From Salvator merianae (taxonomy: Eukaryota > Chordata > Lepidosauria > Squamata > Teiidae), in NCBI GenBank assembly GCA_003586115.2, contig QVOM02000001.1, positions 18,303,291 through 18,367,290 of the forward strand: 64,000 nt of DNA, read 5' to 3'. Made by a program: the position numbers and the translations under genes. Positions 1-54,590 of the stretch are shown in pieces (position 1 is the stretch's first letter; every line of letters begins with the position of its first letter). The notes below the pieces were generated by a model. The model worked only from the letters and a program-made list of their open reading frames with translations. It was not told where the DNA came from and ran no database searches.

Positions 1-184
1 AAGACATTCTAGAAGACCTGACTTGAGCATTTTTCCAGCATGAAGCTTCTGCATATGTGCATTTAACATAGGTACCTTATCTTGTCTCTAGTGTATATAC
101 AGATTAAGTGTGGAACATGATTTCATGTGTGGGTTTGCAGAGTTCAGTCTCTCTCCTTGAATTCTTTTTACTCCTGTCTCTCAG

Positions 185-344
185 GACTTCAGTGAAGATC
201 TCCTACATTGGTCACATAACTCAGAGTTCCTTAGAGATGCATCATTATGTTGACTGTGGGTCAAATTTCACAGATGCCCATGCTGATCCTTGGTCTGCAC
301 CCATACCACCCCCTACAGAAGTTGTATCCCAAAGGAAGAACAAC
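185..344 (+). CDS. Possible internal coding exon of an unidentified plus-strand gene
   Basis: A good polypyrimidine tract and acceptor (tgtctctcag) precede position 185 and a consensus donor (gtgagt) follows position 344. The 160-nt interval is open in the frame that uses base 185 as a third codon position, giving 53 residues that end in phase 0. The peptide includes a proline-rich stretch (WSAPIPPPTEVV). I do not recognise the family. The reading frame outside the splice borders is short, so this could be chance. In mammals OS9 lies tail-to-tail with AGAP2, but this peptide does not look like OS9 to me. Confidence 0.3.
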
Positions 345-3300
345 GTGAGTTAGCTAATATATTTCAGGGACCATGTCAAGCCGGCTTCTACTACTGTATA
401 ACTTTAGGATTGCTTACAGTTGGGTGCTTTTGTGTTTTGAGAGGAGAGGAGAGATGCTGCTTGAAGTTCTTGATGAAGTTGTGAATTCTAAACATGCAAC
501 ACTTCTTGACACAATTCTACAAACAGCTGGACTATATCCTGGCCCCATTTTGAAGCTGTTTTTCTTAGTGTTGCACCTTGGATTACTTTATTTCTGGTTG
601 ATCTAACTCGCTTTTTAAAGTGACTCTATCCAGTTCTGGTTTCTTATCAAAGTTAGGAAACAACAGTTTTCTGTAGCCTCCTTTTGATCACTAGAATTAA
701 AATAGCACCTTGATTGATGTTGTAATTCTGATATTCCCAAAGAGGAAACTAATAGTGACATGTTAGTATTGAATTTCTCATGCACTGGATCACAGTTTTC
801 TTCTTGGTTTATTGACAATAAGAAATTAACTTGGAATATGCAACTTCCACTGAAACAAACAGGTTTTGCAATTCTATTATGGGTGGAGCCTAAATGGAGT
901 ACTGTTGATTTAGACCAGGCATGTGGAACCTGTTGATCTCTTCTTATCCATCATCCCTGACCGTGAACCAAGTTGGCTAGGGTTGATGGAGTTTAGAGAC
1001 CAGCAATATATGGAGTCAGAGATTCCCTATCCTGGATGTAGAAATCATGTGTTCTTATTTTTTGCTGCTAGAAATGAGTGCTATATTTTTGCATCAGGAA
1101 AATCTAGCACCTCTCTCCTTGTTTGTGCTACTTTGGTTAGCCAGTGGTAGAAGGAGTTTGGACTCTCTTGTATTTCTTCAAGTAAAGAAAAGATGCTTCA
1201 TTTTTTAATTGGACTGTCTAAATGCCTCCCCCTCTCATAAGGATCAAAAAGAAGTAATTCACGTAGGATTGGAGAGAGCCTTGTACAGTAGCTTATTCCT
1301 AATTGTTTTGGTACCTTCATAAATTCAAGTAATATAGCAGTTATCAAAGTGCATCTTCCTTTAATGCTCTTAAATGTTCTAGCCTGTCTATTGCTGCAGC
1401 ATTTTTGCTTGAAGAAACGGAAACTTACAGAAAGTGAATTTTAACTATTTTTTTGATACTTAAATGACAAGGAAGGTAATGTTCCTTCAAAATGTATTAG
1501 TTTTGCTTTGGAAGACCCTTGGGAGATGAAAATAGTGGAGTTAATAAACTTAAGTCTTTATCCTTTCAGATGTGTGTCAGTTCTTTTCTGCAAAAGTTTC
1601 AGGGAAAAAAATCTTTAGGAAATGGAATTGCATTGCAGAAAGTGCAACTTGATGTCTTGCAAAAACCTTCCTATAAGTATGAAGTCCCTTGGGAGAGAGA
1701 TCGTTTGAACAATGAGCCATTAAAATTCCTGATGTGCTCTTTGCCCAAGGAAACCTTAATAGGCTTCTTTGTTTTTAACCACACTTTCCTTTTTCTGAAA
1801 TTCTGTGCTAGCAATTCATGCACACAGACAATAAAAAGGTAATTATATTTTTTCTTTTGTTGTGCAGCGTACGCTATATTCTTCAGGATACAGTAGATGC
1901 AGTGCTGATGGAAGTGAATGTATTTGCAGTGTCTGTGGGCAATAATGAGCACCCTTTGGTTTTCATTTTTTTCTTTTACCAAATCATAAGGCTCATGCCT
2001 CCAGTAACAAAAGCTGGCAAAGATTGACTACAGAAATGCTTTTCTGTTTGTGGGCAGCTCTTAAACTGGCCTGTCCTAATGAGATGGATGATCTGATGAA
2101 TCTGCTGGTTTCTTTAATACTCTGGATTGGATTAAGAATGGAAGCTGAGTGATCAGGACTTTGATTGCCTGATCTAAGATCTGTTCCTGATCAAGGAGCA
2201 CATTTTAAAATAAACTCCAGACTGGTGGGTACAGTCTTAGATGAGATAGTCTTTGGCCGCATTTACACTGTGCTAGAAGTACACCCAGTGAGAACCCAAG
2301 GAGAGCAGTGCCTTGATGCTGGTGGATCCCTCAGGTGTGCAGCATGTCTCCAAGAACTGGCATGCACTCCTGGGGACTCTGAGGACACTTGCTTCCTGCA
2401 GGCACCTGTGGCAGGTTGTGCAGATGACCAGTGAGTGCATGAGTGATCTGCCTGCACTGTGCTGTGCACAGTCCTATTATTTTTCTTGGTGTGCTGAAAA
2501 TGGCTGAGTCTTGGGGCCGTTTGCTTCTCAAAAAATACAGCTATACTGTGAAACCAGAGAACTAATCTGTTCCCCAGCTTCAAAGATAACAAAGGGGTAG
2601 GCTGAGTGCAGTCATGTGGATACAGTAGTTACTTTCGCTCAACAACTATGATAGTGACATGCATATATTATATAAGACTAAAAACATGTCTTTTTCCTCC
2701 GAGCTGTCTGTTCATATCAAATGCATGTAGCTTAGCCTGTAATCAAAGGAGTAGTTGAGTCTGGGCTCGAATGGACTTACTGCAGTTTTCTTAAGAAAAC
2801 TGCAGTATTTGTCCAGCATTTCTTCCTATTCAAGACCAGTTTTAAGCAGGGAAGGAAGCTCTTTCCAAAATGGCTCCTTCTAGGGGCCTCTGTAGCACTT
2901 CCTCTTTTCCAACCTCTTTGCCCAGTATACCTTGCAAAAAGAATTCATTCTCCTTTGCATCAGCAGGTATGTGTACATTTATTAATCACTTGGTTCATAA
3001 GGCTTTCCAATTGCAGCTGGCCTTTTCATGGCAGCAGATCACTCATCTAAGGGGGAGAGAACTACAGCTGATTGGTAGTTGCACTGGGAGCTGTGGTTGG
3101 CCTTGTCCATTTCAGAGGGGAGGAGTTTTACTTTGGGATTCTGCTCCAGTTCCTCACTATCTAAGATTATAACTTCAGAAGCTGCCCGACAGCATCCACA
3201 ACTGTTTCTGTTGCGACTCAGTCAGTCTTCCCTAAAGATACTTTGTCTTAAAAATCAAGAGTGCAGCAATGTCATTTTGTCTTATGAAGCTTGGGCTCAA

Positions 3301-3412
3301 AAGTTCTTTATTTGTTCATCTAACATCCATTGTATGTATTGTGAATCTGTAACCTACTGCAATGGAATAGGGCATGCATTTTCATAGTTCATTGGTGAGT
3401 CGGGTCGGGTCT

Positions 3413-3462
<50 letters not shown>

Positions 3463-3521
3463 TTTCTTCCTTTCTTCCTTCCTTCCTTTCTTCCTTCCTT
3501 CCTTCCTTCCTTCCTTCCTTC

Positions 3522-3567
<46 letters not shown>

Positions 3568-5076
3568 GTCAGTCTGGAGTCCTCAGTGTATTGCTTATAC
3601 AAGGATATGAATCTGCCAAAACTAAGTATTTATTTTGCTTTCTGTGCTCAAGGCAGTTCCTTTAATCACTCACTCTACCCCTCACTTTTCAGTGTTAGTC
3701 AGTCTGATGTGCTTTCTGTTTCTCTGTCCTCTTTGAGAGTAAATTTGCTAGTGCAGTTGACTTTCCACAAGCTTCTTGGCCAATCATCATGACCTCTTAG
3801 TGCAATACAGTCTAAAAAATGGCAGGCACAGCATTATGTCTCTTCTCCCATCGTTCAAGGTGACTGAGAGCTGCCTTCCATCATGTTATTCCCTTCCTAC
3901 TTGGACTTTCTGTATGGAGGAAAGAAAGAGTACCTATAGCCCCACCCAGCAGAAATCCACATTGGCACCACTGTCACAAGAAGGAATAACCAGTCGTTGT
4001 TAACATCATCATCTTACATGGTCATGTACTTACAAGTTACAGTCCAAAAGATTACAACAGCTGTCCAGAGCTAATAATACTGTACTCTGTGTATCAGCTC
4101 TGGCACCTCCACATTCCACCCCACCCACCCACCTGAAACTTCCCAGGAGGTATAATACCCCATTCTACTGCAGGGGTCGTACAAGATCTCCCAGAACCTT
4201 GTGCTGAATAGCCAGACATGACAGCATAAATTACATTCAGTCTTCAAGAGCTAATTCCCCCTTTCCCATTAGAACAGCAAATTCTAATCCTCCAAGCCAC
4301 GCTGCCCAATCAGAGGGAGAGAAGGAGCTCTGGGGTGGCTGAGCCAGCTTTGTTCCTTCTACAACGGAGGTGGCACTGTGGTAGGCCAAACTGTCCTTTG
4401 CCAGGAGGCCCTTCTATCTCCTACGTCTCGTGCAACTTGATCGCCAAAATACATTCATGAACATGATGTGAATCAAAAGGGCAGGAAAGGGCCATGGCCT
4501 TTAGGGACAATATGGGCTAAGTAGGCTTGTGCCCTGCACCCACCAACTGAAGCCCTACAAAAATAAAGGTAGCCTGGAGTTGAATTCAGCAGAACAAGTC
4601 AGAGACAGCTTCTACGGATGCTACTCCTTACCAAATGCTACTGCTCCACCCAAACCTACCTTCACTGGGGCGGAGGAATTCATTGCATTACCCTGATCAC
4701 AGATTTGAAATAAAGCCTGAGACCTCATTACAACCACACAAACACACCTGCCATAGCGGTGGGACATGAGGCCTCTATAAACAAGTGCACCAGGATTGCT
4801 GTCAAACCAGAGAGACATGGGCTATCCTTTTCCTCACTCTCAAAATGAAGCAATAAATTAAAAACAGTAGTAGTCAGAAAGAGAGGGAAATCCTTGGAGA
4901 GGTGAGACAAGGGACTTTTTACAAGTAATCCTTCATTAAAATACTCTTTGCTTTAAAAGCTAAGACCTACGTAGCTTGTATGGCCTCTTCCTCAGGGCTC
5001 AACAAATCTCAGGTGTCAAATGGTTTTGGTAATATGACATGCCAGCATGGTGTGTAGCATTTTGAGTTCCAAATTC
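345..5076. other. Flanking stretch without a recognised gene
   Basis: No exon is supported here apart from the candidate at the left edge. If that exon is real, the downstream AT-rich stretch may contain its last exon and 3' UTR: a possible plus-strand poly(A) signal (aaataaac) lies near 2207. Several open frames of 60-110 codons lack recognisable domains or good splice borders. A long pyrimidine microsatellite lies at 3411-3567. The rest shows no structure I can assign. Confidence 0.5.
3411..3567. repeat. (CTTT)n/(CTTC)n microsatellite
   Basis: The plus strand is purely pyrimidine for about 157 bases: a CTTT block, a central CCTT-rich block and a second CTTT block. It yields open frames of lysine/arginine/glutamate on the minus strand and leucine/phenylalanine/serine on the plus strand, which are artefacts. 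Confidence 0.97.
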
Positions 5077-5082
5077 TTTATT
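5077..5082 (-). terminator. AGAP2: Candidate poly(A) signal of AGAP2
   Basis: The plus-strand sequence tttatt reads AATAAA on the minus strand. It is the first canonical signal I see downstream of the AGAP2 stop codon and would give a 3' UTR of about 1.9 kb. I cannot see an obvious GT-rich element beyond it, so an alternative or more distal site is possible. Confidence 0.35.
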
Positions 5083-7003
5083 CAGCAGTTGTGGAGGAAG
5101 CAGGATTCATACTAGGTCTGCGTTAGACAGACCTGCTCAGTTCACAAATAGTGTGTGGGGTAGTGGTACCTGCCTGGCCCTCTGCTGGACAGTTGGAGTG
5201 TGTGCAACAGTGAGAAGAAGTGAGAGCGAGGATCAGGAATCAAGAATGTAATGAAGAGAGTCTTGTTTGATTCCTAAATATTTGTGCTAGTTTTTATGTC
5301 CGGACAGGTTTGACGAGTCCTGGTTTACAGGATCAGCTGTGTGCTCAGCATCAAAATGAGACAGGGCCCGGCTGGTTTCCTCAGAGATGGCTATCTGCCT
5401 CATTGTGTTTGTGTTTCTCCTGCTTGGCAGCCGGCTTCTCGGCCCTTTCGCCACCCCTCTGAACTACTTGCAAGGATTTCAAAGAACAAGGAGGCACCCT
5501 TGGGCTTCCAAAGGAGCATAATTTTACATACATATATATATATACATACATATATACACACACATATGTATATATTTCAGTGCAAGGATCAGGCCCGGAA
5601 GCCTGAGGCGAGTTGGCAGGAGGAATGTGTTTCAGTGCTCTTTGAAGATGGGTGGTGGTGCTGCCGGCTGATAACGGGGTGATCCTGAGTCTGCCTGAGA
5701 GACAGGCAAGGTAATCCATTTGGATTGAAGGCAGCAGAGGAATATCTGCTGTTTCAGCTTAGTCTAGCATGTCTTCAGTCCCCGACTGTCTTGGACAACA
5801 TGAGAACTGCTTCTCTTGCTGGCTTGTGCTAAAGTCTCATCGTTGCAGGCAAATGTTAAAAAGCTTCAAAAAACAGGACTGAAAGAGCACTGTCTTCTCC
5901 CTAAGGAAAACCTCCTCTTGGGCTTTTGACCTGTAGCCCAGGAATGAATCAGGAGGCCCTTCTCCTTCCTTAAGAAAGAACCACAGGACGCTTCTAGTAA
6001 AGATGGTTTTGATCCCCTGTGTAAACACCTCAACGCTCGGCAGTCTGAGAGGCCTGGATATCTCTTCTTTGCCGCTTTACTGAGAAGAAAACCCAGTTGT
6101 TGGCGGAGAGATGAGAAGCAGAGCCAAAAAGGATGAGGCTCAGCCGTCCCCAGAGATATGATACATCCCGTTCTCCTTCCAGGCTAACAATGATAGCGTG
6201 AAGTTGGAATCTTCAGTTCCACCTATGTACGCATCTCTGCATCTGGCAGACAGGAGATTAGAGAAAAGAGGACACACCCTTCACAGCTCAATCGCACTTG
6301 GTTAGAACTAGTACTTCGGAGCTAGGAACACCAAGGCAAGCGGGTGCCAAAATGGGTTCGCTTCAGTAACATAAATAGCAGGTGATTTCCTTCCCAAACA
6401 CTCACACCCCTTCCCATTTAGTACTGTCCTACAAGACAGACCTCTTAGCCACATGTCACCTGTTTTGAGCCCTCATAGAGCTGGTTATGTGAGGCTGGAT
6501 CATTGACCACTCTGATAACACTGATTTACATTCCACCTTCAAAGCTTTTTACAAACACAGGAAAAAAGAAAATAAACCCCACATAACCATTTCCCCCCTC
6601 CCCCCTCCCCCAAAGTCCCCATTAACCGGGAAGGATGGCAAAACTGTCCTGGACCTGGCTGATTGCTCCAACTGCTGGGGTATGGTGTTCTCTGCTTCCT
6701 GTGGGCTCCACAGGTCTTCCTGTAGAAATGGCTGTTGCCCTGGAATACAGCAGAGCCTGGCAGTAAGGACAGTTGTAAGCCACTGAAGTGGTCCTGGTGG
6801 TGGTGGCACCAGTCCGGGCCAAGCAGAGCCACTGAATGGCAGCCACCATATTCTGTGCATAACATGAAGTCATGATCCAGGCTGCTTGGCATGAAGTCCG
6901 ATTGCCACAGGAGAGTGGAAGTCTCCCTAAGGAGGCAGACATCAGTTGCTGCATCTTTGTTGGCAGGCACCACTGGGATGAAAAAGAGGCTCCAGCTGAT
7001 ATG
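5083..7003 (-). other. AGAP2: Probable AGAP2 3' untranslated region
   Basis: This stretch follows the AGAP2 stop codon without a visible splice donor and ends at a candidate poly(A) signal. It includes a TA/CA-rich microsatellite (5526-5575) and a C-rich run near 6594-6610. Open frames of 100-190 codons here, several overlapping the last coding exon, resemble no family I know. Confidence 0.4.
5526..5575. repeat. TA/CA-rich microsatellite
   Basis: Alternating purine-pyrimidine dinucleotides (catatatata, tacacacaca, tatgtatata) run for about 50 bases inside the probable AGAP2 3' UTR. Confidence 0.85.
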
Positions 7004-48149
<41,146 letters not shown>

Positions 48150-48204
48150 CTGATGAAAGCAAGCAAAACAAATTAAGTAATAATGAGCATATGTTTTAGG
48201 ACAT

Positions 48205-48370
48205 TCCCCAAATTATCTCAGTAACCCTTCCAACAGTCTTATAAGGTAGTTCAGTATGGTTATTAAACTCTGGGAAAGGGAGCAGAAAAAATGGTGACTT
48301 GCCTAAGGCCATGTAATGAAGTTGCAGCCGAAGAATGATTTCAGCTGGGCTCTTCCAGGCTCATAGTTCG
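48205..48370 (-). repeat. MIR-like CORE-SINE
   Basis: In reverse orientation the order attatctcagtaac, cttataaggtag, gtgacttgcctaaggccatg and gattt-agc matches the MIR core (orientation inferred from order). Strongly diverged. Confidence 0.6.
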
Positions 48371-50039
48371 TACTTTTAGCTTCTACCAGCAACTACCAGC
48401 TTAGATTCAAGATAGGCTCCTCCTGCTAGCTTAACGCCATCCTGCCAGAGCTCTGTTCTCAGTTGCTCAAGGAGACAGGAAGTTGGTGATCAAATCTCCT
48501 CTTGTAGGCCCAGCTTGGCAGGAGGGGGCCAGAAAACAGAGAAGAAAGCAGGGATGAGGTCCCCCCATCACGTACCATCAGCTGCTCTGTGGGGACAACT
48601 CCTTCAACCCTCCCGTATTCCCACGCACAACAGTTGGTTCTTTGTGCTGCTTCAGGGATGCTGGAAGAACAGGGAAGGCAGCTGCAACTGGGTGCACACA
48701 ACACAATGCATCCCTAAGGTCCCTGGGACAAGTGCCCAAGCAACGGGACGCATCAGTCATGGCATAAAGACCCAGTTGAAAGCCAACTGTGAGCAGCCTG
48801 GGATGCAGGAAGTGGGACTGAATGCAGGTGTCCTGGCTGGCTCCCTGGGAAAATGGCTGGCTGGCAGGACAGGGATGCTTGGGCACCTGCACCCGAGGCT
48901 TTCATATGCCAGCTCTGAACTGGGTTTGAAAGAGATGTCTTTAGTGACAAGGCGTGGGCCTCCATTCCTAGCCCTGATGCGAGGCAGGAGACCCAGAGAA
49001 GGGAGCAAAAGGGGCAGTAGATAGGTGCAAGGATCAACAAAATCTTACAGAAGAGCAGGGGAAATGCATCAACAGCCTCACTCTAGGGGAACTTCTGCTC
49101 TGTTACCTTGCTTTCCTTTAAGTATTAATAGAGAGTGTGCCTCTGAGCACGTAAAGAATATCTCCCCCAGCTGTCTGTGATGAGGGGTGCAGCTCCGGTA
49201 CTGACTTTCATTTCCAGCTCCTCTCTTTTGGGAGATCAGTGCCAAGAGTAAGAGTGACAATGAAGTGGACAAGTTGTACATGTGTTCCTATGGCAGCACA
49301 GGACGTGTGGCTGCCTGGAAGCTCAAAGGGGTTTCACGAAGCGACTCTTCCAGTGAGCACAAACACAGCATGAAATGTGTGCAGGCATCCAGGTCTGTTG
49401 CCATTTCTGCACACCCACACAGGTGTATTTCTGTCTCTGCCTGTCATTTGCACAGATGTGTGAATGTTTGAATCTTTCCGTGTCATTCTGGAGCACTTTC
49501 TGCGTGACTTGGGAATAGAATGGTAACACAGGCTCTCCTGATGAGTCCCATAGCCATCTGTGGAGGTCTCCCCGCTGTTTAGTTGGCGTAACAACAGCAC
49601 ATACAGCTGGCGGAGAACACTCTTTGGAGGATTCCACTGGCCACGGGAAAACGAACTGCTACTGATTTAATAGGAAGTTGGATAATGATAGGGAAAAAGA
49701 TTGTTGTTCTGGACGAGGTGCAAGAATATGAATACTAAAGGACTGATATTTCTCAGTGCTCAGATTTGTCAGCCTTTCCAGTTTGGGTGCCCATGCTTTA
49801 AATGCAGACTTTTAAATTTAAAAATTAAATTTGCCATGAAATACAATTTCTCTATCATTTAGAATGTGAATACTAAATACCACTATAGGCCAATTGTTAG
49901 ATACTATCAAGGTAGTATCCATCCTGTGGAAGGTCCACCCTACTGACATTTGTGGGGCACCTACAATGCCCACGGTTAGGCTCAGTGGTAAAGCAAGCAG
50001 CTTGGAAAGCCAAGACTGTTCTTACCCTTGTTTTTAGTG

Positions 50040-50130
50040 TTTACTGGGTTTTTTTGTAAACTACTTTGAGATTTGCATAGGAAGCAATACAGAAATGTGA
50101 GAAAATCAATCAATCAATCAATCAATCAAT
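50040..50130 (+). repeat. Retroposon 3' tail with (ATCA)n extension
   Basis: ttgtaaactactttgagatt, then gcaatacagaaatgtg, followed by about seven aatc units. This is the same tail architecture as at 22530 and 25925 with a different tetranucleotide. Confidence 0.65.
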
Positions 50131-50189
50131 CCTCTGTTAAAATAGTTAATGCTGCTGTGTATTAGCTGTTCAGTGCTGTCAGACATGCA

Positions 50190-50405
50190 ACAGCATAATG
50201 TGGTGATTACAGTGCCAGAGATCCTTGGGTTCAAATCTCCACTTGGGCAGGAGAGCTATCTGAGTTACCTTGGTTCATCCCGTTGCCTCTCAATCTAGTC
50301 TTATCTTGCGGGATAGGGTAAAATGAAGGGGACAATGGTGTTCAATGCCTTATGCTCTTTGGTAGATATGTGGGATATAGTTGCCATAAATCAATAATGC
50401 ATTAA
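50190..50405 (+). repeat. tRNA-derived SINE
   Basis: It has an A-box-like agcataatgtggtgattaca, a B-box-like gggttcaaatctccac, then gagttaccttggttcatcc and a tail gggatatagttgccataaat. This matches the common squamate tRNA-SINE layout. Confidence 0.65.
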
Positions 50406-53400
50406 GATAACAATCTAAATCTCTGTGTTTTGCTTAAGATGTAAGGCATACAGCTGCTTGACATTACTGGGCTTGGGTTTTCAAGACTGGGGCTTAGTCA
50501 CGGGATCTTCAAATTAGAAAAATCCCGGGGGTATCCTGTTACCTGCAAGTGACTAACTTGACATCCAATTTCCATGAGTAACATTCTTGCCTGACAAAGA
50601 TTTTTGGGGCTTCCAAAAGTTCTTGATCAATATTTCTGATGGTACCAATGAAGATCCTGGCCAACTGCAGGTATTTGAAATATATATTACATGACTCTCT
50701 AAATTCCTTATGTAGATACAGGACTAAAATTCATTTTCAGTCATAATCTACCTGAATGGCTTTATTGAATTCTGAATTAATTTTGTACCCATGCCATCCT
50801 CCTCAGAGGAATTAGTACTTCCAATGATACATTGCTATTGATAGTAGTGACATCCTAAACCAAGAGGTGTTTGTTTTAGTGATGTCTCTTCTAATCCCTG
50901 GTTATTATCTGATTTCATTGTCTTCATTGTCTCCCACATTAATTCTCTGTTGTCTTTTATTGACTCATTTTTTAAAAACGGCTTTATTGATCACAATTGC
51001 AAGCAACTACAAGGCCGTGGTCCGACATCGTAAATTTAATCCATATTGGAAGAGTACGAAGACTGAGTTCCTCTTCTGATCATTCCCACATTTGCATTTT
51101 AACATGGACTCACTTGGGACTCGCTTGTTCTCACACTGATGTTTCCCATGCTTGGCATGGAGAAACAGTACCTTTTCTGTCTCCACCGCTCGCCAAATTC
51201 TCCTCCTTGTGCAGTCAGTGATTGGCTGCAGTTCCAACATCCAAGAAGAAGAGGATGACCAGCTAGTAGATGGGTAGATTCAGGGGCAGGCAAGTCAAGC
51301 TCCACCCTCTGTATGTTCCTGCTGCCATCTCAGAACATGGATTCACTTAGCAGCATTACCAGTCATTTACTGTTTGATCCTTCTCCCCCTCCAGCCTGTA
51401 TCTACACAAGCAGAACTTTGATACCACATCTACCACACAATAAAGTTCTTAAAGGGTAGATTGTGATTTCTGCTCCTTTGCAATTGCATTTTTGTACAAT
51501 TGTGCAATTTAAGAGTAGTGCCAAAGCAGGGAGAGGTCTGTGAAGAGGGGGAAACATGTGAGGGGCTCCAGTATTGTGCTAGTGAGATTAGTGGCCAGCA
51601 AATGGATTCCGCCTCACCTCCCCTAAGACTTCCACAGCGACATGTGTCCCACTATGTAGCTGTGTAGTGCCGATGGCAAAATCAATAGTGAGTGGGTTAT
51701 TTGTTGGGGCAAGAGGACTGCACCCCCAAACAGGTACAATGTTTTGAATTAAAACACTCTCATGGTGGTGCAAGCAAAGACATCCAACATGTCCAGCCCC
51801 CCCCCCCAAAGCACTCAAGATCAGGAGCTGTGTTTAACCTTGCCTTGCCCTAATGTTGCTGCTATGCTGCTGCATTTTTATGCAAAAGTGAGGGAAAAGG
51901 TCCCCAGACTGCAGGAGAAGGGAAAGCAACCAGAAAGAAGGAATGCATTTTGCAACTGCCTTCTCCAGCCCAGCCCACTGTTTTCTCCAGCTGACTAGCT
52001 CGCTGTGGTACCCTCCTTCCCTAACATGCAGCCTGTAGCAAACTGTGTCACTGCCTGAAGTTTGCTGTAGCGCTGTGGTGGTTTTGCACAAAACTCTGTA
52101 AACCTAGAAGGAGCCCTGTTTTTGGGTTTAATCAGCAGACGGAAGTAGGGGAAGTCTTTAATTTCTTCTTGGCAGTGCCAAATGGGGGATAAAGGAGGAG
52201 GAAGGACCACTAATTGGCAAAGGAAAATAGAGGACGGCTTCCTTTTCTCCTGGCTGTGGTGAAGGGGGGGATAAAGAAGGAGGAAGGAAGCACTGCGATC
52301 CCCCCCCCCCGCTGGCCATGGTGCCTGCCCTCCTCATACACTGCCCACAACAAAGTCCGTCATTGGATGGTGGGAAATGGGGAGCCCTCCCTTTGCACGC
52401 CCCCAAAAGAGTATGATCCCTCCCAAATAGTCTCCTTCCATGTTCCTACATTGTAAAGTAAATGGGCTAGCGATCTGGAATGGGCTGAGAACTCATTAAA
52501 TCTGAATGCAAAGTAGTCCGGATTTTGGCAATCTAGTCCAGAAAAAACTACGAAAAGGCAAATTCATGTCGGCCCAGTGGGAACTGAAGGCGATCTGTAA
52601 ACTGATTAAATGCTGTGTCGGAATGCACCCCAAGAGTCCTCCTATTGCAGCACAGGTATAATTTAAACGTATTAGACAAAAGCACAGTGTAGGGTGGGGG
52701 TCCGCATTTTCTCCAAGTCACTGTGACCTCTGAGACAAGGACAGGATTCATTTGAGCAGCCAGCTAACGTGGTATCTCCCCTTGGGGGCTGCTAGCTCAT
52801 AAGTGAAAACTGAGCAGTAACACCAACACCACCAATAAATCAAAGTTTAGATCCCTCACTTTTCCCCTGCTGAGCATGTATCAATTTAGGGTTGCCTAAT
52901 GTGTCAATTTTCATATGAGTTTGAACAGACCTGCAACTGTAAAATATCTCACCTACCGTCCGCTATGCCTATTCTGATCCCCGCCACCATTTTCTTTTAG
53001 CTGCCCTACCTTCCACAATGAGTTCCAGCCACCACTGCTTCAGGTGGTTTATGTTTGGCTGCATGGAGAAAATTTAGCACTGTCTGCAGCACATAATTTA
53101 GCCGTAACTATCCAAAGCCACCTTCTCTTCATGTTCTGGGATGTCCAGACTGCCACAGCTTTCTTCTCTTGACAACTCCCCCATGTTTGAATCTAGGCAG
53201 TGACTTTAAGGCCCTCTGTCAGAATGGCCCTCACCTCCCACACCTGAGTATCAAAGGCAAACACAGACAGCTACACACAAAAGCACAGCTAACGCCTTTT
53301 CTCGCTTTCTGTGTGTTACTATGAAACTGTTGCTTAGCAACAGCACCCTGCACATCACCAAGGTAACCAGAGAGAAAAAGGAAGAAGGTAAAATATAGCA

Positions 53401-54590
53401 GCCCCCGTTGGCCTTTTGATAGAGAGTCAAAAGGGCACCACTATAGCCCACTTTGAAGCAGCACCATTTGACTAATCTAGCTGCCACCCACTAGCCAGCC
53501 TACCACCCCTTTCTGTGGGCCAACCCACTACAGTTGTCTTCTTTCTCATTTATAGCATGTCCCCTGTGTCTCCAACAGCTCTACAATTGGCAGAAATTCA
53601 ACAGGTACAACAGACAGGGACAATTTTTTCCCCTAGCGCACATGTAATAGGCACTAAAGACCTACTGAAGAAAAGAAAAGAGGTCACACAGCAAAGATAA
53701 ATGGGTAAATTATACAATTGTGTCAGCTGTTGGCTGAGCAGAAAACCTGACTTTCTTAAAAGAAACACTAGCCCATGACCACAGCTTCTGTGGCACTTTC
53801 CCTGCCTTGAAGATCTAAAGTATTGTAGCTACAGTCTTACAAAGGATCACATATCCCATCTTGAAAATTGGCTTTAATTGTCTAGCTGAATGAAAGCACC
53901 AACCAGACCCCTGATTGGCTATTCACATATTATCCCTTGCACGGTCCTATCCAACACAATGCTTTATGCTTTATCCAGAGAAAAGTCACGTGAGACATAA
54001 GACTCAGACATTCAAGCACTTTGATCTTCAACACTCTTTGATTTCTCTCAGTGAAAAATGGATGATTGTAAAAGCATTGAGAGAACTGATTCACTGATTC
54101 CTCTTCAAAGGCCTCATCTAAACAAGATAAATCTGACCTTTGGAGTCTTTCCTCAGACTCATGTGTTCACATGATATGAAGACCAAAGGGCTACCCAAAT
54201 CCTCAAACAGCTCCTTGAAACACCTTTTTTGAAGTGACCCTAAAATGTTCTGAAGCTGCTGCTTGCAAGAGGCACGTTCAAAGCATTGAAAAACACATAT
54301 TCTCAGAGCTTGTCTTTGGTCTAATACCTCCTCCTCCTTCTAAACATGGTGACATCCAGTCCCCACAAAAAAGGAAGAAGGAAAAAGGAGGAAACACCTG
54401 CAATTCTTTCCTGCCCCCACCCTCACATCACTCCAAACAACAAATGTGGCATTTGAAATGGTGTGATTTTCACATAAGGACCTCTTCAAGTCAACCTTAA
54501 CTACTGGTGATTACACTCCTGGTGACCACTGCATCATTTCAGATCAACCTGCCTCTGTGAAGAAGGTTGTGAAAGAAACACATTTCTTTT

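Noticed and set aside
368..484. Possible second exon following 185-344 (gpcqagfyyc frame)
   Set aside because: The intron would be only 23 bp, too short for a vertebrate intron.
3354..3610. Lys/Arg/Glu-rich and Phe/Leu/Ser-rich frames on both strands
   Set aside because: Products of the CTTT/CTTC microsatellite.
48515..49024. 169-codon plus-strand open frame
   Set aside because: No domain, low-complexity composition, open frames of similar length overlap it on the other strand; probably chance in a GC-richer stretch.
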